The notes beneath the pieces were generated by a model. That model made no database searches, had not been told where the DNA came from, and was given only the letters and a program-made list of their open reading frames with translations. Shown in pieces: positions 8,521 to 18,117 of a stretch of DNA of 64,000 nucleotides (positions within the stretch are counted from its first letter, which is position 1; the number at the start of each line of letters is the position of its first letter). Source of the stretch: an uncultured Oscillospiraceae bacterium (GTDB lineage Bacteria > Bacillota > Clostridia > Oscillospirales > Oscillospiraceae); NCBI GenBank assembly GCA_910584045.1, contig CAJTYO010000005.1, positions 1 to 64,000 on the forward strand, read 5' to 3'. A program made the translations under genes and the position numbers.

Positions 8521-9180
8521 ATGAGAAAACTGTTCGATATAGAAAACCCGGTGTTTCAGCTGCTGGCGCGGATGACGGATTTGGTGGTGTTGGGGCTGAT
8601 CTGCCTGGTGTGCTGCGTGCCGGTGGCGACCATCGGGCCGGCGGTTACTGCGCTGTTTAAGGCTGTGTATGATCTGACCATCGAGCGGGGCGGCGGGATA
8701 TTGAAGATTTACTTCCGGGCCTTTCGGATGAATTTCAAGCAGGCGATTGTGGTTTGGCTACTGGCGCTGGTGGGGTTCACGTCCCTGTTCTGCGACTGGT
8801 TTCTACTGAAACTGTACTTCCAGGGAACGTCCTATACGGTGCTGGCCTGGACCGTTCTGGTGTTTGCCTTGGCGTTGGTGGGCTTCCTGTGCTATATTTT
8901 CCCCCTGATTGCACGATATGAAAACGCCCTGCGGGAGCACGCGCGCAATGCGGCGATCCTGATGATTCGTTACTTTCCCAGGACACTGCTGATGGTGCTT
9001 ATCCAGATGCTGCCGCTGCTGATGCTGCTCTATATGCCCTATGCGATGATGCAGACCCTGCTGTTCTGGATTCTGTTTTATCTCGGCTTTGCCGCGCAGG
9101 CGAAAGCATTTATCCTTCAGCCCGTGTTTAACCGGTTGGAGGCGAAGCCGGAAGACGCAGAAACACAGGAGGAGGCATAG
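8521..9180 (+). CDS. DUF624 (YesL-like) membrane protein
   Basis: Integral membrane protein of the YesL/DUF624 family, about five hydrophobic helices in 219 aa. The family opening is clear: a helix with CVPVATIGPAVTALF followed by a basic FRAFRMNFKQ loop. Its molecular role is not established, but members sit beside carbohydrate ABC transporters and YesMN systems, as here behind an AraC-type response regulator. The start has GAGGAGG about 7 nt upstream. It ends before a strong terminator and is related to the gene at 11612. Confidence 0.85.
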   Translation: MRKLFDIENPVFQLLARMTDLVVLGLICLVCCVPVATIGPAVTALFKAVYDLTIERGGGILKIYFRAFRMNFKQAIVVWLLALVGFTSLFCDWFLLKLYFQGTSYTVLAWTVLVFALALVGFLCYIFPLIARYENALREHARNAAILMIRYFPRTLLMVLIQMLPLLMLLYMPYAMMQTLLFWILFYLGFAAQAKAFILQPVFNRLEAKPEDAETQEEA

Positions 9181-9216
9181 GCGCATCCGATCTTGACCGT
9201 GTATAGAGGTTCACTG

Positions 9217-9257
9217 AAAAAAGCGGAATCCGGAACTGCCGGGTTCCGCTTTTTTTA
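9217..9257. terminator. Bidirectional terminator between converging genes
   Basis: AAAAAAGCGGAA and TTCCGCTTTTTTT flank a GC-rich inner stem. A-run on one side and T-run on the other serve both the DUF624 gene (+) and the GH31 gene (-). Confidence 0.88.
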
Positions 9258-9262
9258 CATTG

Positions 9263-11287
9263 TTACCGGCGTTCAAATACCGGCATATACGTCACAGGGG
9301 CGTCCACCGTTACGGTCTGACCGCCTGAAAACACCTTGCCACTGGAAGTCAGCATCCAGCTGCCCGCAGGCAGGTAGACCTCCCGGTAAAACTGATTCAG
9401 CCGCAGAATGGGGGCGACGAGATATTTTCCGCCGAACATGTACTGGTCCTGCAATTCCCAGCACTTTGCGTCCTCGGGGAACTCGTAGAACATGGCCCGC
9501 AGCAGGGGGGACCCGTTTTCGTGGGCCTCGGCAAAAAGGGACTTGATATAGTCGTGCATGGTTATGCGGAGGTTGTAATATTTCCGCATGATGGCATAGT
9601 TCTCCTCGCCGTAGCTCCACAGCTCATTAGGCTGGCCGGTGCGGAGATAGCCGCCGCCCCAGTTTCGCTCGTCCAGAGGCGGAATATTGTAGGGCCCGCG
9701 GTCCCCGTGCATCCGCAGCACTGGGGAGTACACTGCGAACTGATACCATCGGATAAGGAGCTGTTGGAAGTCCGGGTCGTTTACATCATCGGTCATGAAG
9801 CCGCCGATGTCCGTGGTCCACCAGGGGATACCCGCCAAACCAATATTTAAGCCGCACTGGAGCTGATCAGCGAACGCCTCAAAGGTGCTGGGGATATCCC
9901 CGGACCAGATGACGTTGCCATACTTCTGAGAGCCGGCCCAGCCGCAGCGCAGCAGGTTCACCACGGGTGCGTTCTGGAGTCCGCTCATCTCATCGTAGAA
10001 GGCCCTGCTGTACATCTGAGGGTACAGGTTGCTGACAGTCAGGGCGGGACCTTCGCAGTACCGATAGTGATCAAAGTCGTATACGCCCAGGTCCGGCTCG
10101 GAGTTGTCCAGCCAGAAAGCGTCGATGCCAAGATCGTAATAGTTTCGCTTGCAGACGTCCCAAATGTATTTTCTGGCCTCGGGATTGAAAACGTCAATTT
10201 CCACGCAGTCGCCTTGGTAGTCGTAGGTCTGGGGGGCGCCCCGCTCGGTGCGCATGAGGAGGCCCCGCTCCAGCATGGGGTAAAAATTCTCGCTCCGGCG
10301 GTCCACCGACGGCCACACGGAGACGATCACCTTGATGCCCATGGCGTGCAGCTCGTCCACCATGGCCTTGGGATCGGGCCAGTAGGTCCTGTCAAATTTC
10401 CAGTCGCCCTGGACGGTCCAGTGGAAGAAGTCGATAACGATCTGGTCGATCTTAATCCCCTCCGCCTGATACTTCCGGGCCACGGCGAGGACCTCGTCCT
10501 GGGTGCGGTAGCGCAGCTTACACTGCCACAGGCCCATCAGGTCTTCGGGGAACATCCCGGCCCGGCCGGTAACGGCGGTGTAGTGGCGCAGGATTTCCTT
10601 CGGTGTGTCGGCGGCGGTGATCCAGTAGTCCATCTCTCGAGTGGCCTGGGCGCTCCATTCATAGTAGTTCCTTCCAAAGCTCACCCGTCCCACCGCCGGG
10701 TTGTTCCACAGAAAGCCGTAGCCCAGAGAGGATACGGCAAAGGGAATGGAGATCTGGGAGTTGCGCTGTGCCAGCTCCAGGATGCAGCCCATCATGTCCA
10801 TGCACTCCTGCTGGTACTGGCCCATGCCGAAAAGCTTCTCACCCTTATTACTCTCAAATTTTACGTGCAGAGAGTGTTCGCTGCCGCCGGTGATGCCCCG
10901 CCACTCCCGGCTGACTACCTTCAAGCAACGGCTCTCGCGGGAGATCGTGCCGTCATAGGAACGGAAATACTCCCGGAGAATGAGCGAGTTGTCTTTATAA
11001 AATGAGATTACACCCGCGTGGTTCACCACGGCCTTGATCCGACCGTTGACAATGGTTGCCAGCGCCTGTCTGTCCGGCGCGCCGTCGCCCGCTTGACGGC
11101 CGGCTTCTTCAATGGTGATTTGGACTTCGCTTTTCTCTGCGGCCTCTGTCAGGGCCCAGTCTTTGCCGGAAAACGCCGGCTGCATGGTGGCGCGCACCCG
11201 CATCGAATCCTGGCCCCAGGGCTCAATGCGGATTTTTTCTCCTTGGTGGAGGCACAGCAGCGCGCTGCCGTCTGTCAGAAATCTCAT
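9263..11287 (-). CDS. GH31 glycosidase (alpha-xylosidase/alpha-glucosidase type)
   Basis: Retaining alpha-glycoside hydrolase of family GH31, 674 aa, cytoplasmic (no signal peptide). The nucleophile is D394 in WLDNSEPD and the acid/base D464 in WSGDI. The (beta/alpha)8 core starts near residue 240 after an N-terminal beta-sandwich, with a short C-terminal beta domain. The WLDNSEPD form and the core strand around IKIDQIVIDFFHW recall alpha-xylosidase-type members, but alpha-glucosidase or another specificity is possible. It faces a DUF624 gene on each side and belongs to the same glycan-use region as the GH20 and ROK genes. Confidence 0.87.
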   Translation of the reverse strand: MRFLTDGSALLCLHQGEKIRIEPWGQDSMRVRATMQPAFSGKDWALTEAAEKSEVQITIEEAGRQAGDGAPDRQALATIVNGRIKAVVNHAGVISFYKDNSLILREYFRSYDGTISRESRCLKVVSREWRGITGGSEHSLHVKFESNKGEKLFGMGQYQQECMDMMGCILELAQRNSQISIPFAVSSLGYGFLWNNPAVGRVSFGRNYYEWSAQATREMDYWITAADTPKEILRHYTAVTGRAGMFPEDLMGLWQCKLRYRTQDEVLAVARKYQAEGIKIDQIVIDFFHWTVQGDWKFDRTYWPDPKAMVDELHAMGIKVIVSVWPSVDRRSENFYPMLERGLLMRTERGAPQTYDYQGDCVEIDVFNPEARKYIWDVCKRNYYDLGIDAFWLDNSEPDLGVYDFDHYRYCEGPALTVSNLYPQMYSRAFYDEMSGLQNAPVVNLLRCGWAGSQKYGNVIWSGDIPSTFEAFADQLQCGLNIGLAGIPWWTTDIGGFMTDDVNDPDFQQLLIRWYQFAVYSPVLRMHGDRGPYNIPPLDERNWGGGYLRTGQPNELWSYGEENYAIMRKYYNLRITMHDYIKSLFAEAHENGSPLLRAMFYEFPEDAKCWELQDQYMFGGKYLVAPILRLNQFYREVYLPAGSWMLTSSGKVFSGGQTVTVDAPVTYMPVFERR

Positions 11288-11611
11288 AGCGCAACCTCAC
11301 TTCATATTTTTCGTAGCGTCAGTCCTGCGACCGGGACCTGTTTGTCCGGTGCAGCTGCCGGAAGGGGGTTACATAGTAGCACATTTTGCGCGCGATGACC
11401 AGCGATTTTGAGAAAAAAAGGCTGCCGCGGAGGGAATGGTTGATGTGAGGACCCTGCGAGATTTGTGCCGCAGCCAATGATTCCTCTTACTCAGGGATTG
11501 AAAACTTGGATGTTTTCCGGTATACTGTTATTATATGCCCTGTTTTGCAGTGGAGCGGCGTTCTCTCAAGGACCCGGCGGGGCGGCGATTTGATTGAAAT
11601 GGAGTGATTTC
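11288..11611. other. Divergent intergenic region with one promoter
   Basis: No gene is seen. It separates the GH31 gene (-) from the second DUF624 gene (+). The only clear element is the promoter at 11498-11526. Confidence 0.5.
11498..11526 (+). promoter_or_regulatory. Sigma-70-type promoter for the DUF624/acetyltransferase pair
   Basis: TTGAAA (11498-11503), a 17-nt spacer and TATACT (11521-11526), 85 nt before the start at 11612. Confidence 0.75.
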
Positions 11612-12262
11612 ATGCGGGCTCTGTTTTCACCGGATTCCAGATTTATGCGCATCATGAGTCGGGTCGGCGACCTGATGGTTCTGAACCTGCTCTTCCTGCT
11701 CGCCTGCGTTCCCGTGATTACCATCGGTGCGGCAGCCTCCGCCCTCTATACAGTCTGCTTTCGTTTTGGAACGGAGCGGGAGGGACGGCTGATTCGGACC
11801 TATCTCCGCGCTTTCCGGGAAGACTTCATACGGAGCACGGTTCTCTGGCTGATTGTCCTGGTTTGCGGCGGTGCGGCGGGGCTGAATACTTATGTATTCT
11901 ACCTCATGCCGGGGGCCCTCCGCTGGGCGTTTGTTCTATTTGCCATTCTGTTTGTGTTGGTGGTGCTGACCGCCGGATATATCTTTCCGCTGGTCAGCCA
12001 GTTTGGCAGCGGCGTGGGTTATACTTGCAAAAATGCGCTGATTTTCGGACTAGGGTATCTCCCGCGCTCTGTATTGATCGCCGCACTTAACGTGTTTCCC
12101 TTTGGGATGCTGTTTTTGGATTTTTACCAGTTCCTGCAAATGGGGTTTCTCTGGGCCGCGCTGTATTTCTCTGCGGCGGCCTACGTGAATAGTATGCTGA
12201 TGAAAAAAGTATTTGCTCCTTATCTGTCGGAGCAATCGGAAGAGAAGGAGAACCTGTTATGA
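11612..12262 (+). CDS. Second DUF624 (YesL-like) membrane protein
   Basis: Paralogue of the gene at 8521, 216 aa with about five hydrophobic helices and the same opening (CVPVITIGAAASALY, then YLRAFREDF). The ATG at 11612 is chosen over a TTG at 11594 because TGGAG sits 7 nt before it. It overlaps the acetyltransferase gene by 4 nt (ATGA), so the two are translationally coupled. Role unknown, as for the family. Two DUF624 genes flanking one GH31 gene point to a shared sugar-related function. Confidence 0.82.
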   Translation: MRALFSPDSRFMRIMSRVGDLMVLNLLFLLACVPVITIGAAASALYTVCFRFGTEREGRLIRTYLRAFREDFIRSTVLWLIVLVCGGAAGLNTYVFYLMPGALRWAFVLFAILFVLVVLTAGYIFPLVSQFGSGVGYTCKNALIFGLGYLPRSVLIAALNVFPFGMLFLDFYQFLQMGFLWAALYFSAAAYVNSMLMKKVFAPYLSEQSEEKENLL

Positions 12263-13443
12263 TCCGTAGACTGAATCCAGGAGATATTTCCCGCGCCAAC
12301 GAGCTGTTCGCCATTGCCTTTGAGCAGCCTATGGAACGCCGCCCTGCTGAGCCGGAGGACGGGCGGTTTCACCGCTGGGCTGCCTTTGCCGACGATACGG
12401 AGGAGATGATGAGTACCCTCACTGTCACAGATTTCTCCATTCAATTTGACGGTCATGCCTGTAAAATGGGCGGTATCGGCGGCGTGGCCACACTGCCTCA
12501 GTACCGTCGGCGTGGCGGTATTCGGGGATGCTTTCAGGCCATGCTGCCCGATATGTACGCCGCCGGGTACGATTTCTCCTACCTGTATCCATTCTCCACC
12601 GGCTACTACCGCAAATTCGGCTACGAGTGCTGTGTGCAAAAGCTTCACACGGCGGTTGATCTGGGATTGCTGAGGCCGTTGGAGACGGACGGGTATCTGC
12701 GGCTGGCCGAGGGGGAGAAGTCTCTGACGGACGCGATCCGCGCCGTCGATTCTGTTTGGGAAGCCCGCTGCAATATGATGGTCCTCCACCGGGAGGAGGA
12801 CTACAAATGGACGAGGGAGCAGGATCCTGCGGTAAGGCAGGAATTCACCTATGTCTATTACAGCGCATCCGGAGCGCCTAAAGCGTATACCTCTTTTACC
12901 AAGGCGGACCAGACGGATGGAAGGAATCTGGTTTGCAGCCGGTTCTGCTTTGTGGACAGGGAGGGCTTTACCGGGTTGATGGGCCTCTTCAAGAGCCTTT
13001 CTGCAGACCACAGACTGGTCAAGTTCCTGCTCCCAGCCTCTGCGGCTATGCAGTATCTGCTGCCGGAGTGGTCCATGGGAGCGGCGGTATGGTCCGTGCA
13101 GCCGGCGGGAATGGCGCGGGTTGTCAACGTGAAAAGCGTGCTGGAAAAGGCGGCGTATGTCGGTGACGGTGGCCTTGTCCTCCAGATTCTGGACCCACAG
13201 ATCGGGGAGAACAACCGCGCCTTCGCCGTCCGGTTTGCGGGCGGCCGGGCGGTCTTGGTGGAGGAGACCACAGCGGCTCCGGACGCGGTGCTTTCGATTT
13301 CTGTCTTTTCCTCATTGATTGCCGGCGTCTGTGACTTTTCAGAGGCGGCAGAATGGATGGACGGGCTGGAGGTGCGCCGCCCGGCGGATGCGCTCTCCCA
13401 GGTATTCCGCCGCAAGCCGATGATGATTGTGGATTATTTCTGA
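12259..13443 (+). CDS. Eis-like GNAT N-acetyltransferase
   Basis: Predicted acetyl-CoA-dependent N-acetyltransferase with the three-part Eis architecture: an N-terminal GNAT domain, a second GNAT-like domain and a C-terminal SCP2-like domain. At 394 aa it has the usual length. The acetyl-CoA loop is in GVATLPQYRRRGGIRG (about 75-90), and an FSTGYYRKFGYE motif follows near residue 115, both typical. Mycobacterial Eis acetylates aminoglycosides and other amines; the substrate here is unknown. The start overlaps the DUF624 stop by 4 nt. Confidence 0.85.
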   Translation: MIRRLNPGDISRANELFAIAFEQPMERRPAEPEDGRFHRWAAFADDTEEMMSTLTVTDFSIQFDGHACKMGGIGGVATLPQYRRRGGIRGCFQAMLPDMYAAGYDFSYLYPFSTGYYRKFGYECCVQKLHTAVDLGLLRPLETDGYLRLAEGEKSLTDAIRAVDSVWEARCNMMVLHREEDYKWTREQDPAVRQEFTYVYYSASGAPKAYTSFTKADQTDGRNLVCSRFCFVDREGFTGLMGLFKSLSADHRLVKFLLPASAAMQYLLPEWSMGAAVWSVQPAGMARVVNVKSVLEKAAYVGDGGLVLQILDPQIGENNRAFAVRFAGGRAVLVEETTAAPDAVLSISVFSSLIAGVCDFSEAAEWMDGLEVRRPADALSQVFRRKPMMIVDYF

Positions 13444-13493
13444 GCCGCCGAATGCCAGACGGCGGGTATTGACTAAAAGAGGAGGACTGACAG

Positions 13494-14021
13494 ATGAACG
13501 AGATCATGAAAGCGATGGAGGAGCGCCGGAGCATCCGCAGCTTCAAGCCGGATATGCCCCCGATGGAGGACATTCGCCAGATTATAGAGGCCGGACGGTA
13601 TGCTGCCAATGGCAAGGGCAGACAGGCGACGATCACTGTGGCTGTCACAAACCCCGAGCTGAGAAACCGGCTGTCTGCCGATAACTGCAAAATCGGCGGA
13701 TGGCAGGAGGGTTTCGATCCCTTTTACGGCGCACCGGTGATTCTGATCGTATTGGCCGAGCGGGATTGGGCCAACCGGGTATATGACGGCAGCCTCGTGA
13801 TGGGCAACATGATGCTGGCTGCCCATTCGCTGGGTCTGGGCAGTATATGGATCCACCGTGCAAAGGAAGAATTTGAGATGCCGGAATACCAGCAAGTGTT
13901 AAAGGAGCTTGGAATCCTCGGTGAGTGGGAGGGCATCGGACACTGCGCCGTGGGCTATATTGACGGCGAAGCGCCGAAGGCCGCCGCTCGAAAAGATGGC
14001 CGTGTATATTTCGTCCAGTAA
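13494..14021 (+). CDS. Nitroreductase-family protein
   Basis: Short FMN-dependent nitroreductase-like oxidoreductase, 175 aa. The N-terminal ERRSIRSFKPDMPP stretch is the family's FMN-contacting motif. A central MGNMMLAAHSLGLGSIWIHRA helix and a C-terminal GYIDGEAP motif follow. Members reduce nitro compounds, quinones or flavins; the substrate here is unknown. The start is well set by AGGAGG about 9 nt upstream, 50 nt after the acetyltransferase stop, so it may belong to the same transcript. The defence operon starts 51 nt later. Confidence 0.85.
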   Translation: MNEIMKAMEERRSIRSFKPDMPPMEDIRQIIEAGRYAANGKGRQATITVAVTNPELRNRLSADNCKIGGWQEGFDPFYGAPVILIVLAERDWANRVYDGSLVMGNMMLAAHSLGLGSIWIHRAKEEFEMPEYQQVLKELGILGEWEGIGHCAVGYIDGEAPKAAARKDGRVYFVQ

Positions 14022-14072
14022 GGGACAGAAGAGAGGATATCGGCCTTAAATTGACCTGGAGGGAGCGTTTTT

Positions 14073-15731
14073 ATGAAACCTGTGGATTCCATCTTATGGC
14101 GTAACTACAATCAGGCCACGGTCGATACCTTAACAGGCACATCAAAGGGACAATATGACATCAGACTTGGTGCAAAAAATAACTTTGACGCCTTTTTTGA
14201 TAGGGAACCGCATACGAACCCAACGCTTCACGGGGGATATGATATTGATGTGCAGATAGAGGCGTACAGCGATCCTGTAAATCCCGCAGAAAATATCGCC
14301 TCCCAAAAGATCACGGTGAGATACATGGGGGCCGGATCAGCGCGCAAGGACTGGTATATTCGCTCACAGCGGCCCCATACTGCCTATCCCCTCTGGATCG
14401 ATCCGCTCCGCTTTTCCGGATCGGAGGAACGGGACAGCTACGTCCTGCTGATCAAGACGACAGATGGGAAATATTATGGCAGAAATCTTCTATCGTCCGA
14501 GCTGCCGGGAATGCCGGCGTTTCTGCGGAACGCGATTACGGCCAGTCCGGAAGTGGGGATGTATGTTTTCTCCGCACGAATCTCCGGTGATGCGGAGAAA
14601 ATATACCGGCAGCTGCTTGCGCATAACAACCTGCTGATGTATGGTCCTCCAGGCACGGGGAAGACGACCCTGATGCAGGAGGTTGTAGAAATATTTGAGA
14701 ACGGCGGCGTATCTAAGCTGTGCTTTGATGAGACGTCAAAGGCGCCAAGCTTCGGCAGTATGGAGAGCGCCGCCCATTCAAAGACCTCCTGGGTTACATT
14801 TCACCAGAGCTATTCTTATGATGAATTTATCATCGGAATGATGACAGACCACTCCTCATCGGACAAGCTTCTTGACATTCGCCCGGTGCAGGGGAAGTTT
14901 CTGGAGCTGTCGGAGTACGCCCGCGAAGAGGGGCACAGGGCGCTGCTGGTGATTGATGAGCTGAACAGAGCGAATGTCTCCCGCGTGTTCGGCGAGCTGA
15001 TTACGGTTGTCGAGCCGGGAAAGCGGCTGGATGCCAACGGGAACAAGACGGCCAATACGGTCGCCGTGCAGCTGCCGTATATCAAGCCCGGCGAGCCGCT
15101 CCTCTTCACGATGGACGGCAAGAGCTATGAGGTGGAAAATCCGTTTTATATGCCATATCCGGTGTATATTATCGCCAGCATGAATTCCATAGACAAGTCG
15201 ATTTTTCCCCTTGACAGCGCCCTGAGACGCAGATTCAGATTTTATAACCTGTACCCAGACGCGGATGTTTTGTCGGCGCATTTTGGCATATCCGGGAAAA
15301 CGTATTCTGCGGCCAGAGGCGCTCCGCTGTCAGTATATACCTGCGAGGATATTTTGCTTTTGGTCAGGGATTTTCTAAAGTACGTCAATTCAAAAATTGT
15401 GATCTTTCTCGGTGCGGATTATACGCTGGGGCAGTCCTATGTGTGGAATATGACCGAAGCCTCCGACGTGCACGAGAGCATAAAAATGTTTCGTGCGGAC
15501 CTGTTTGAGCAGATTCTGCCGCAGCTGGAGGAGCTTTTCAGGAACCGCACCGAGCAGCTTGAGTATATTCTGGGGTGCAGCGCGGGGAAAGATGGTCCGT
15601 ACTTTGTCATTGAACCCAGCGAGGAGGAAATTGATCTCGGCGCAGTTCCGATGATGCTCTCGCGCGAAAACGACGCCTCGTTTTCTGATGATGCACTGCT
15701 TCACTGGATGGAAGAAACAGTCGAAAAATAA
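14073..15731 (+). CDS. McrB-like AAA+ restriction motor
   Basis: Nucleotide-driven motor subunit of an McrBC-type restriction enzyme. Walker A is GPPGTGKT (191-198) and Walker B is LLVIDELNRAN (291-301). The McrB-type MNxxDRS element is present as MNSIDKS (370-376), and the arginine region is DSALRRRF (381-388). The ~180-residue N-terminal domain, where target recognition normally lies, is not one I can name. The stop is 11 nt before the McrC-like gene. In McrBC the motor is GTP-driven; whether GTP or ATP is used here cannot be read from the sequence. It heads a four-gene cluster with two methylases. Confidence 0.88.
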   Translation: MKPVDSILWRNYNQATVDTLTGTSKGQYDIRLGAKNNFDAFFDREPHTNPTLHGGYDIDVQIEAYSDPVNPAENIASQKITVRYMGAGSARKDWYIRSQRPHTAYPLWIDPLRFSGSEERDSYVLLIKTTDGKYYGRNLLSSELPGMPAFLRNAITASPEVGMYVFSARISGDAEKIYRQLLAHNNLLMYGPPGTGKTTLMQEVVEIFENGGVSKLCFDETSKAPSFGSMESAAHSKTSWVTFHQSYSYDEFIIGMMTDHSSSDKLLDIRPVQGKFLELSEYAREEGHRALLVIDELNRANVSRVFGELITVVEPGKRLDANGNKTANTVAVQLPYIKPGEPLLFTMDGKSYEVENPFYMPYPVYIIASMNSIDKSIFPLDSALRRRFRFYNLYPDADVLSAHFGISGKTYSAARGAPLSVYTCEDILLLVRDFLKYVNSKIVIFLGADYTLGQSYVWNMTEASDVHESIKMFRADLFEQILPQLEELFRNRTEQLEYILGCSAGKDGPYFVIEPSEEEIDLGAVPMMLSRENDASFSDDALLHWMEETVEK

Positions 15732-15742
15732 GAGAAAACAAT

Positions 15743-17038
15743 ATGAAAACGATAGTGGCGAAGGAGCTGGAAATCTATTTATGCAAAACCCTGTTCAAGG
15801 GCGGATACACGAACAAGCTGGAGAGCCGTCTTCGGGAGAAATCCCATCGTCTGAAGCAGGAATTAGGACTGGGCGAGGAGCCGGTTCAATTCGGATATGA
15901 CCGGGCGTCGAGAAGCAGGACGATCAAATTTTCAGGAATTGCCGGAACGGTCAGTTTTGATGCGTATCAGATAGAAATTATGCCAAAGTTCTATGCGGCC
16001 GACGACAAGTGGCGCGAGAGCATGTTTAATTTCATTTATATTGCGCGCAGCGGAAGAATCAGGCCACAGCGTGCATCCGGACTGCGGCAGTCCAGATTGA
16101 GCTTTTATGACCATATTGCTCTTATGTTTGCCGAGAGCATGGAATATGCCCTGTCCCGTGACAATATTCAGCAATATAGGACAGTCGATGGAGCCTCCCC
16201 CTACCTGCGGGGCAGACTAATGCTGACGGAGCAGGTAAGAGGGCTGTTTGCACATCCGGGCCAGCTATACTATGAGCAGAATGTTTTGAGCGACGACAAC
16301 GCGTTCAACTACCTGCTTCGCTGGTGCACTGATGCGCTGTCCTCTATGGTGAGAAATCCAGAAATAAAGAGGCGGCTGCTGATTTTAAGGGCAGTTCTTC
16401 CAAGAACGTCCTCCTTTTTCAAAATCCCAGTGGATGAGCAACTGCCTCCGCAGTACCAGCACTATCGGGAGGCGGTGCAGATTGCCAATAATCTGGCGGC
16501 CGGTATTTCGGCATCTCATCAACAGGCGGGGAAGGACGGATATGGCTATGTGATGGCGATGGCCGCCGTCTATGAGAAATTTATTGAGAAAACCTTGAAG
16601 CAGCTCTCCTTCGGCGGGCGGAGCTTTGTGGTTGAGCCGCAGGCACGCAGTCTCTTTGCTGCGGCACGGGAACCTGGAATGAAGTCCTTTTATACAATTC
16701 CGGACAACAAGGTGTCCTTTGACGGCAAACCACAGCTGCTGATCGACGCAAAATACAAGAATAATTTTATGGACAACGCAGGCAAAAAGCCTGCGAACTC
16801 TGATGCCTATCAGCTTTTTGCCTCCCTTGTTTCACACGGCTGTAGGCGAGGCGTCCTGATCAGTCCCTGCGATGGCGCGGTCAGGACGTGCTCAAAGATC
16901 TGGGAAATAAACGCCGGCGGCGAGAGTTACATCATCGCGCTGATTTTATTAAATCTTCATGATGTATCAACAAACGCGGCATTCGCCGCGCTTAAACGCG
17001 ATCTGGAAGAGGAAATCGTCAAAATCATAACGTATTAG
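15743..17038 (+). CDS. McrC-like nuclease subunit
   Basis: Nuclease partner of the McrB-like motor. The C-terminal PD-(D/E)xK core is visible: P320-D321 in FYTIPDNK, then D335-A-K337 in LLIDAKYKN. The N-terminal half (about 1-170) matches the region of McrC that contacts and stimulates the AAA+ ring. Length 431 aa is somewhat above E. coli McrC. The next gene, a D12-class methylase, begins 8 nt after the stop, which argues for one transcript and one restriction-modification unit rather than a free-standing methyl-directed (type IV) enzyme. Confidence 0.88.
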   Translation: MKTIVAKELEIYLCKTLFKGGYTNKLESRLREKSHRLKQELGLGEEPVQFGYDRASRSRTIKFSGIAGTVSFDAYQIEIMPKFYAADDKWRESMFNFIYIARSGRIRPQRASGLRQSRLSFYDHIALMFAESMEYALSRDNIQQYRTVDGASPYLRGRLMLTEQVRGLFAHPGQLYYEQNVLSDDNAFNYLLRWCTDALSSMVRNPEIKRRLLILRAVLPRTSSFFKIPVDEQLPPQYQHYREAVQIANNLAAGISASHQQAGKDGYGYVMAMAAVYEKFIEKTLKQLSFGGRSFVVEPQARSLFAAAREPGMKSFYTIPDNKVSFDGKPQLLIDAKYKNNFMDNAGKKPANSDAYQLFASLVSHGCRRGVLISPCDGAVRTCSKIWEINAGGESYIIALILLNLHDVSTNAAFAALKRDLEEEIVKIITY

Positions 17039-17046
17039 GGAACACT

Positions 17047-18117
17047 ATGGGAATAGACTTTTTAGGGAGCAAAAAGCAGCTTGCAGGCTTCATTATGGAC
17101 AACATAGCGAACGCCGTCGATGGTAACTGCCATACCTTTTTTGACGTTTTTTCCGGAACGGGCAGCGTTTCAGCCGCCTTTAAAAGAGCGGGGCATACTG
17201 TGATTGCCAATGACTTTCTCCATTTTACTTCCTGCCTGACAAAGGCAATACTTCTGAACAGTGACGAACCCCGCTTCGACGGACTGCGGGCAGTTCTTGG
17301 CAGCGCATATGACGAGGACCGCCCGTATGACGGCGTTCTCCGATATTTGAACGATCTGCGGGGTGTGGAGGGATTCATCTACCATAACTACTCTCCGGCT
17401 TCTGCGGGGGATGAAACGGTCGCCAGGATGTACTTTACAGAAGGAAACGCGAGGAAAATCGATGCTGTGCGGGCGACGATTGAAGATTGGACGGACATCT
17501 TGGCAGAGAATGAGAAGGCGCTGTTGATTGCCGACCTCATCAACGCCACGTCGGCTGTCAGCAATATTGCCGGCACATACGGCTGTTATATGAAGTTCTG
17601 GAAACCAAAGGCCCTGCAGGAGTTGTGCCTTGAAAAAAGCGTGATCGTTCCTGGCGGCGCGGAGTACCGCGTATATTGCGGGGATGCCAACACGATCATC
17701 GGCGATTATCCGGCGGACGTGGTCTATGCCGACCCGCCGTACACCAAGCGGCAGTACAGCGCCTATTACCACATTTTGGAGACGATCTGCCGCTATGATA
17801 ATCCGCCCATATCGGGGAATACGGGGCTCAGGAGATGGCAGGAGGACGCCTCCGCTTACTGCTACCGCAGGAAAGCGCCTGGGGCGCTTGCGGATCTGCT
17901 CTCAAAGGCGAGATGTAGATATTTTGTTCTCAGCTACAACAATGAGGGACAGATCCCACACACTAAAATACGGGAAATCATGGAGCCCTATGGCAAGTTG
18001 TCCGTGTTTGAAACGCGATACCGCAGGTATAAAAGCAGCGCTCTGTGCCAGAAAGAGAGCCAGCTCATAGAAAGACTTTATATTTTACAAATGAGGAACC
18101 ATCATGATGCAGACTGA
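17047..18117 (+). CDS. D12-class DNA adenine-N6 methyltransferase
   Basis: Dam-like (D12 class) adenine methylase, 356 aa. The SAM-binding motif I is VFSGTGS (34-40) and the catalytic motif IV is DPPY (229-232) followed by TKRQYSAYYH. The start MGIDFLGSKKQL holds the D12 family's N-terminal Lys-containing motif. It overlaps the next methylase gene by 14 nt. It presumably protects one strand or one sequence form of the target of the neighbouring McrBC-like enzyme; this is inferred from gene order. Confidence 0.88.
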   Translation: MGIDFLGSKKQLAGFIMDNIANAVDGNCHTFFDVFSGTGSVSAAFKRAGHTVIANDFLHFTSCLTKAILLNSDEPRFDGLRAVLGSAYDEDRPYDGVLRYLNDLRGVEGFIYHNYSPASAGDETVARMYFTEGNARKIDAVRATIEDWTDILAENEKALLIADLINATSAVSNIAGTYGCYMKFWKPKALQELCLEKSVIVPGGAEYRVYCGDANTIIGDYPADVVYADPPYTKRQYSAYYHILETICRYDNPPISGNTGLRRWQEDASAYCYRRKAPGALADLLSKARCRYFVLSYNNEGQIPHTKIREIMEPYGKLSVFETRYRRYKSSALCQKESQLIERLYILQMRNHHDAD

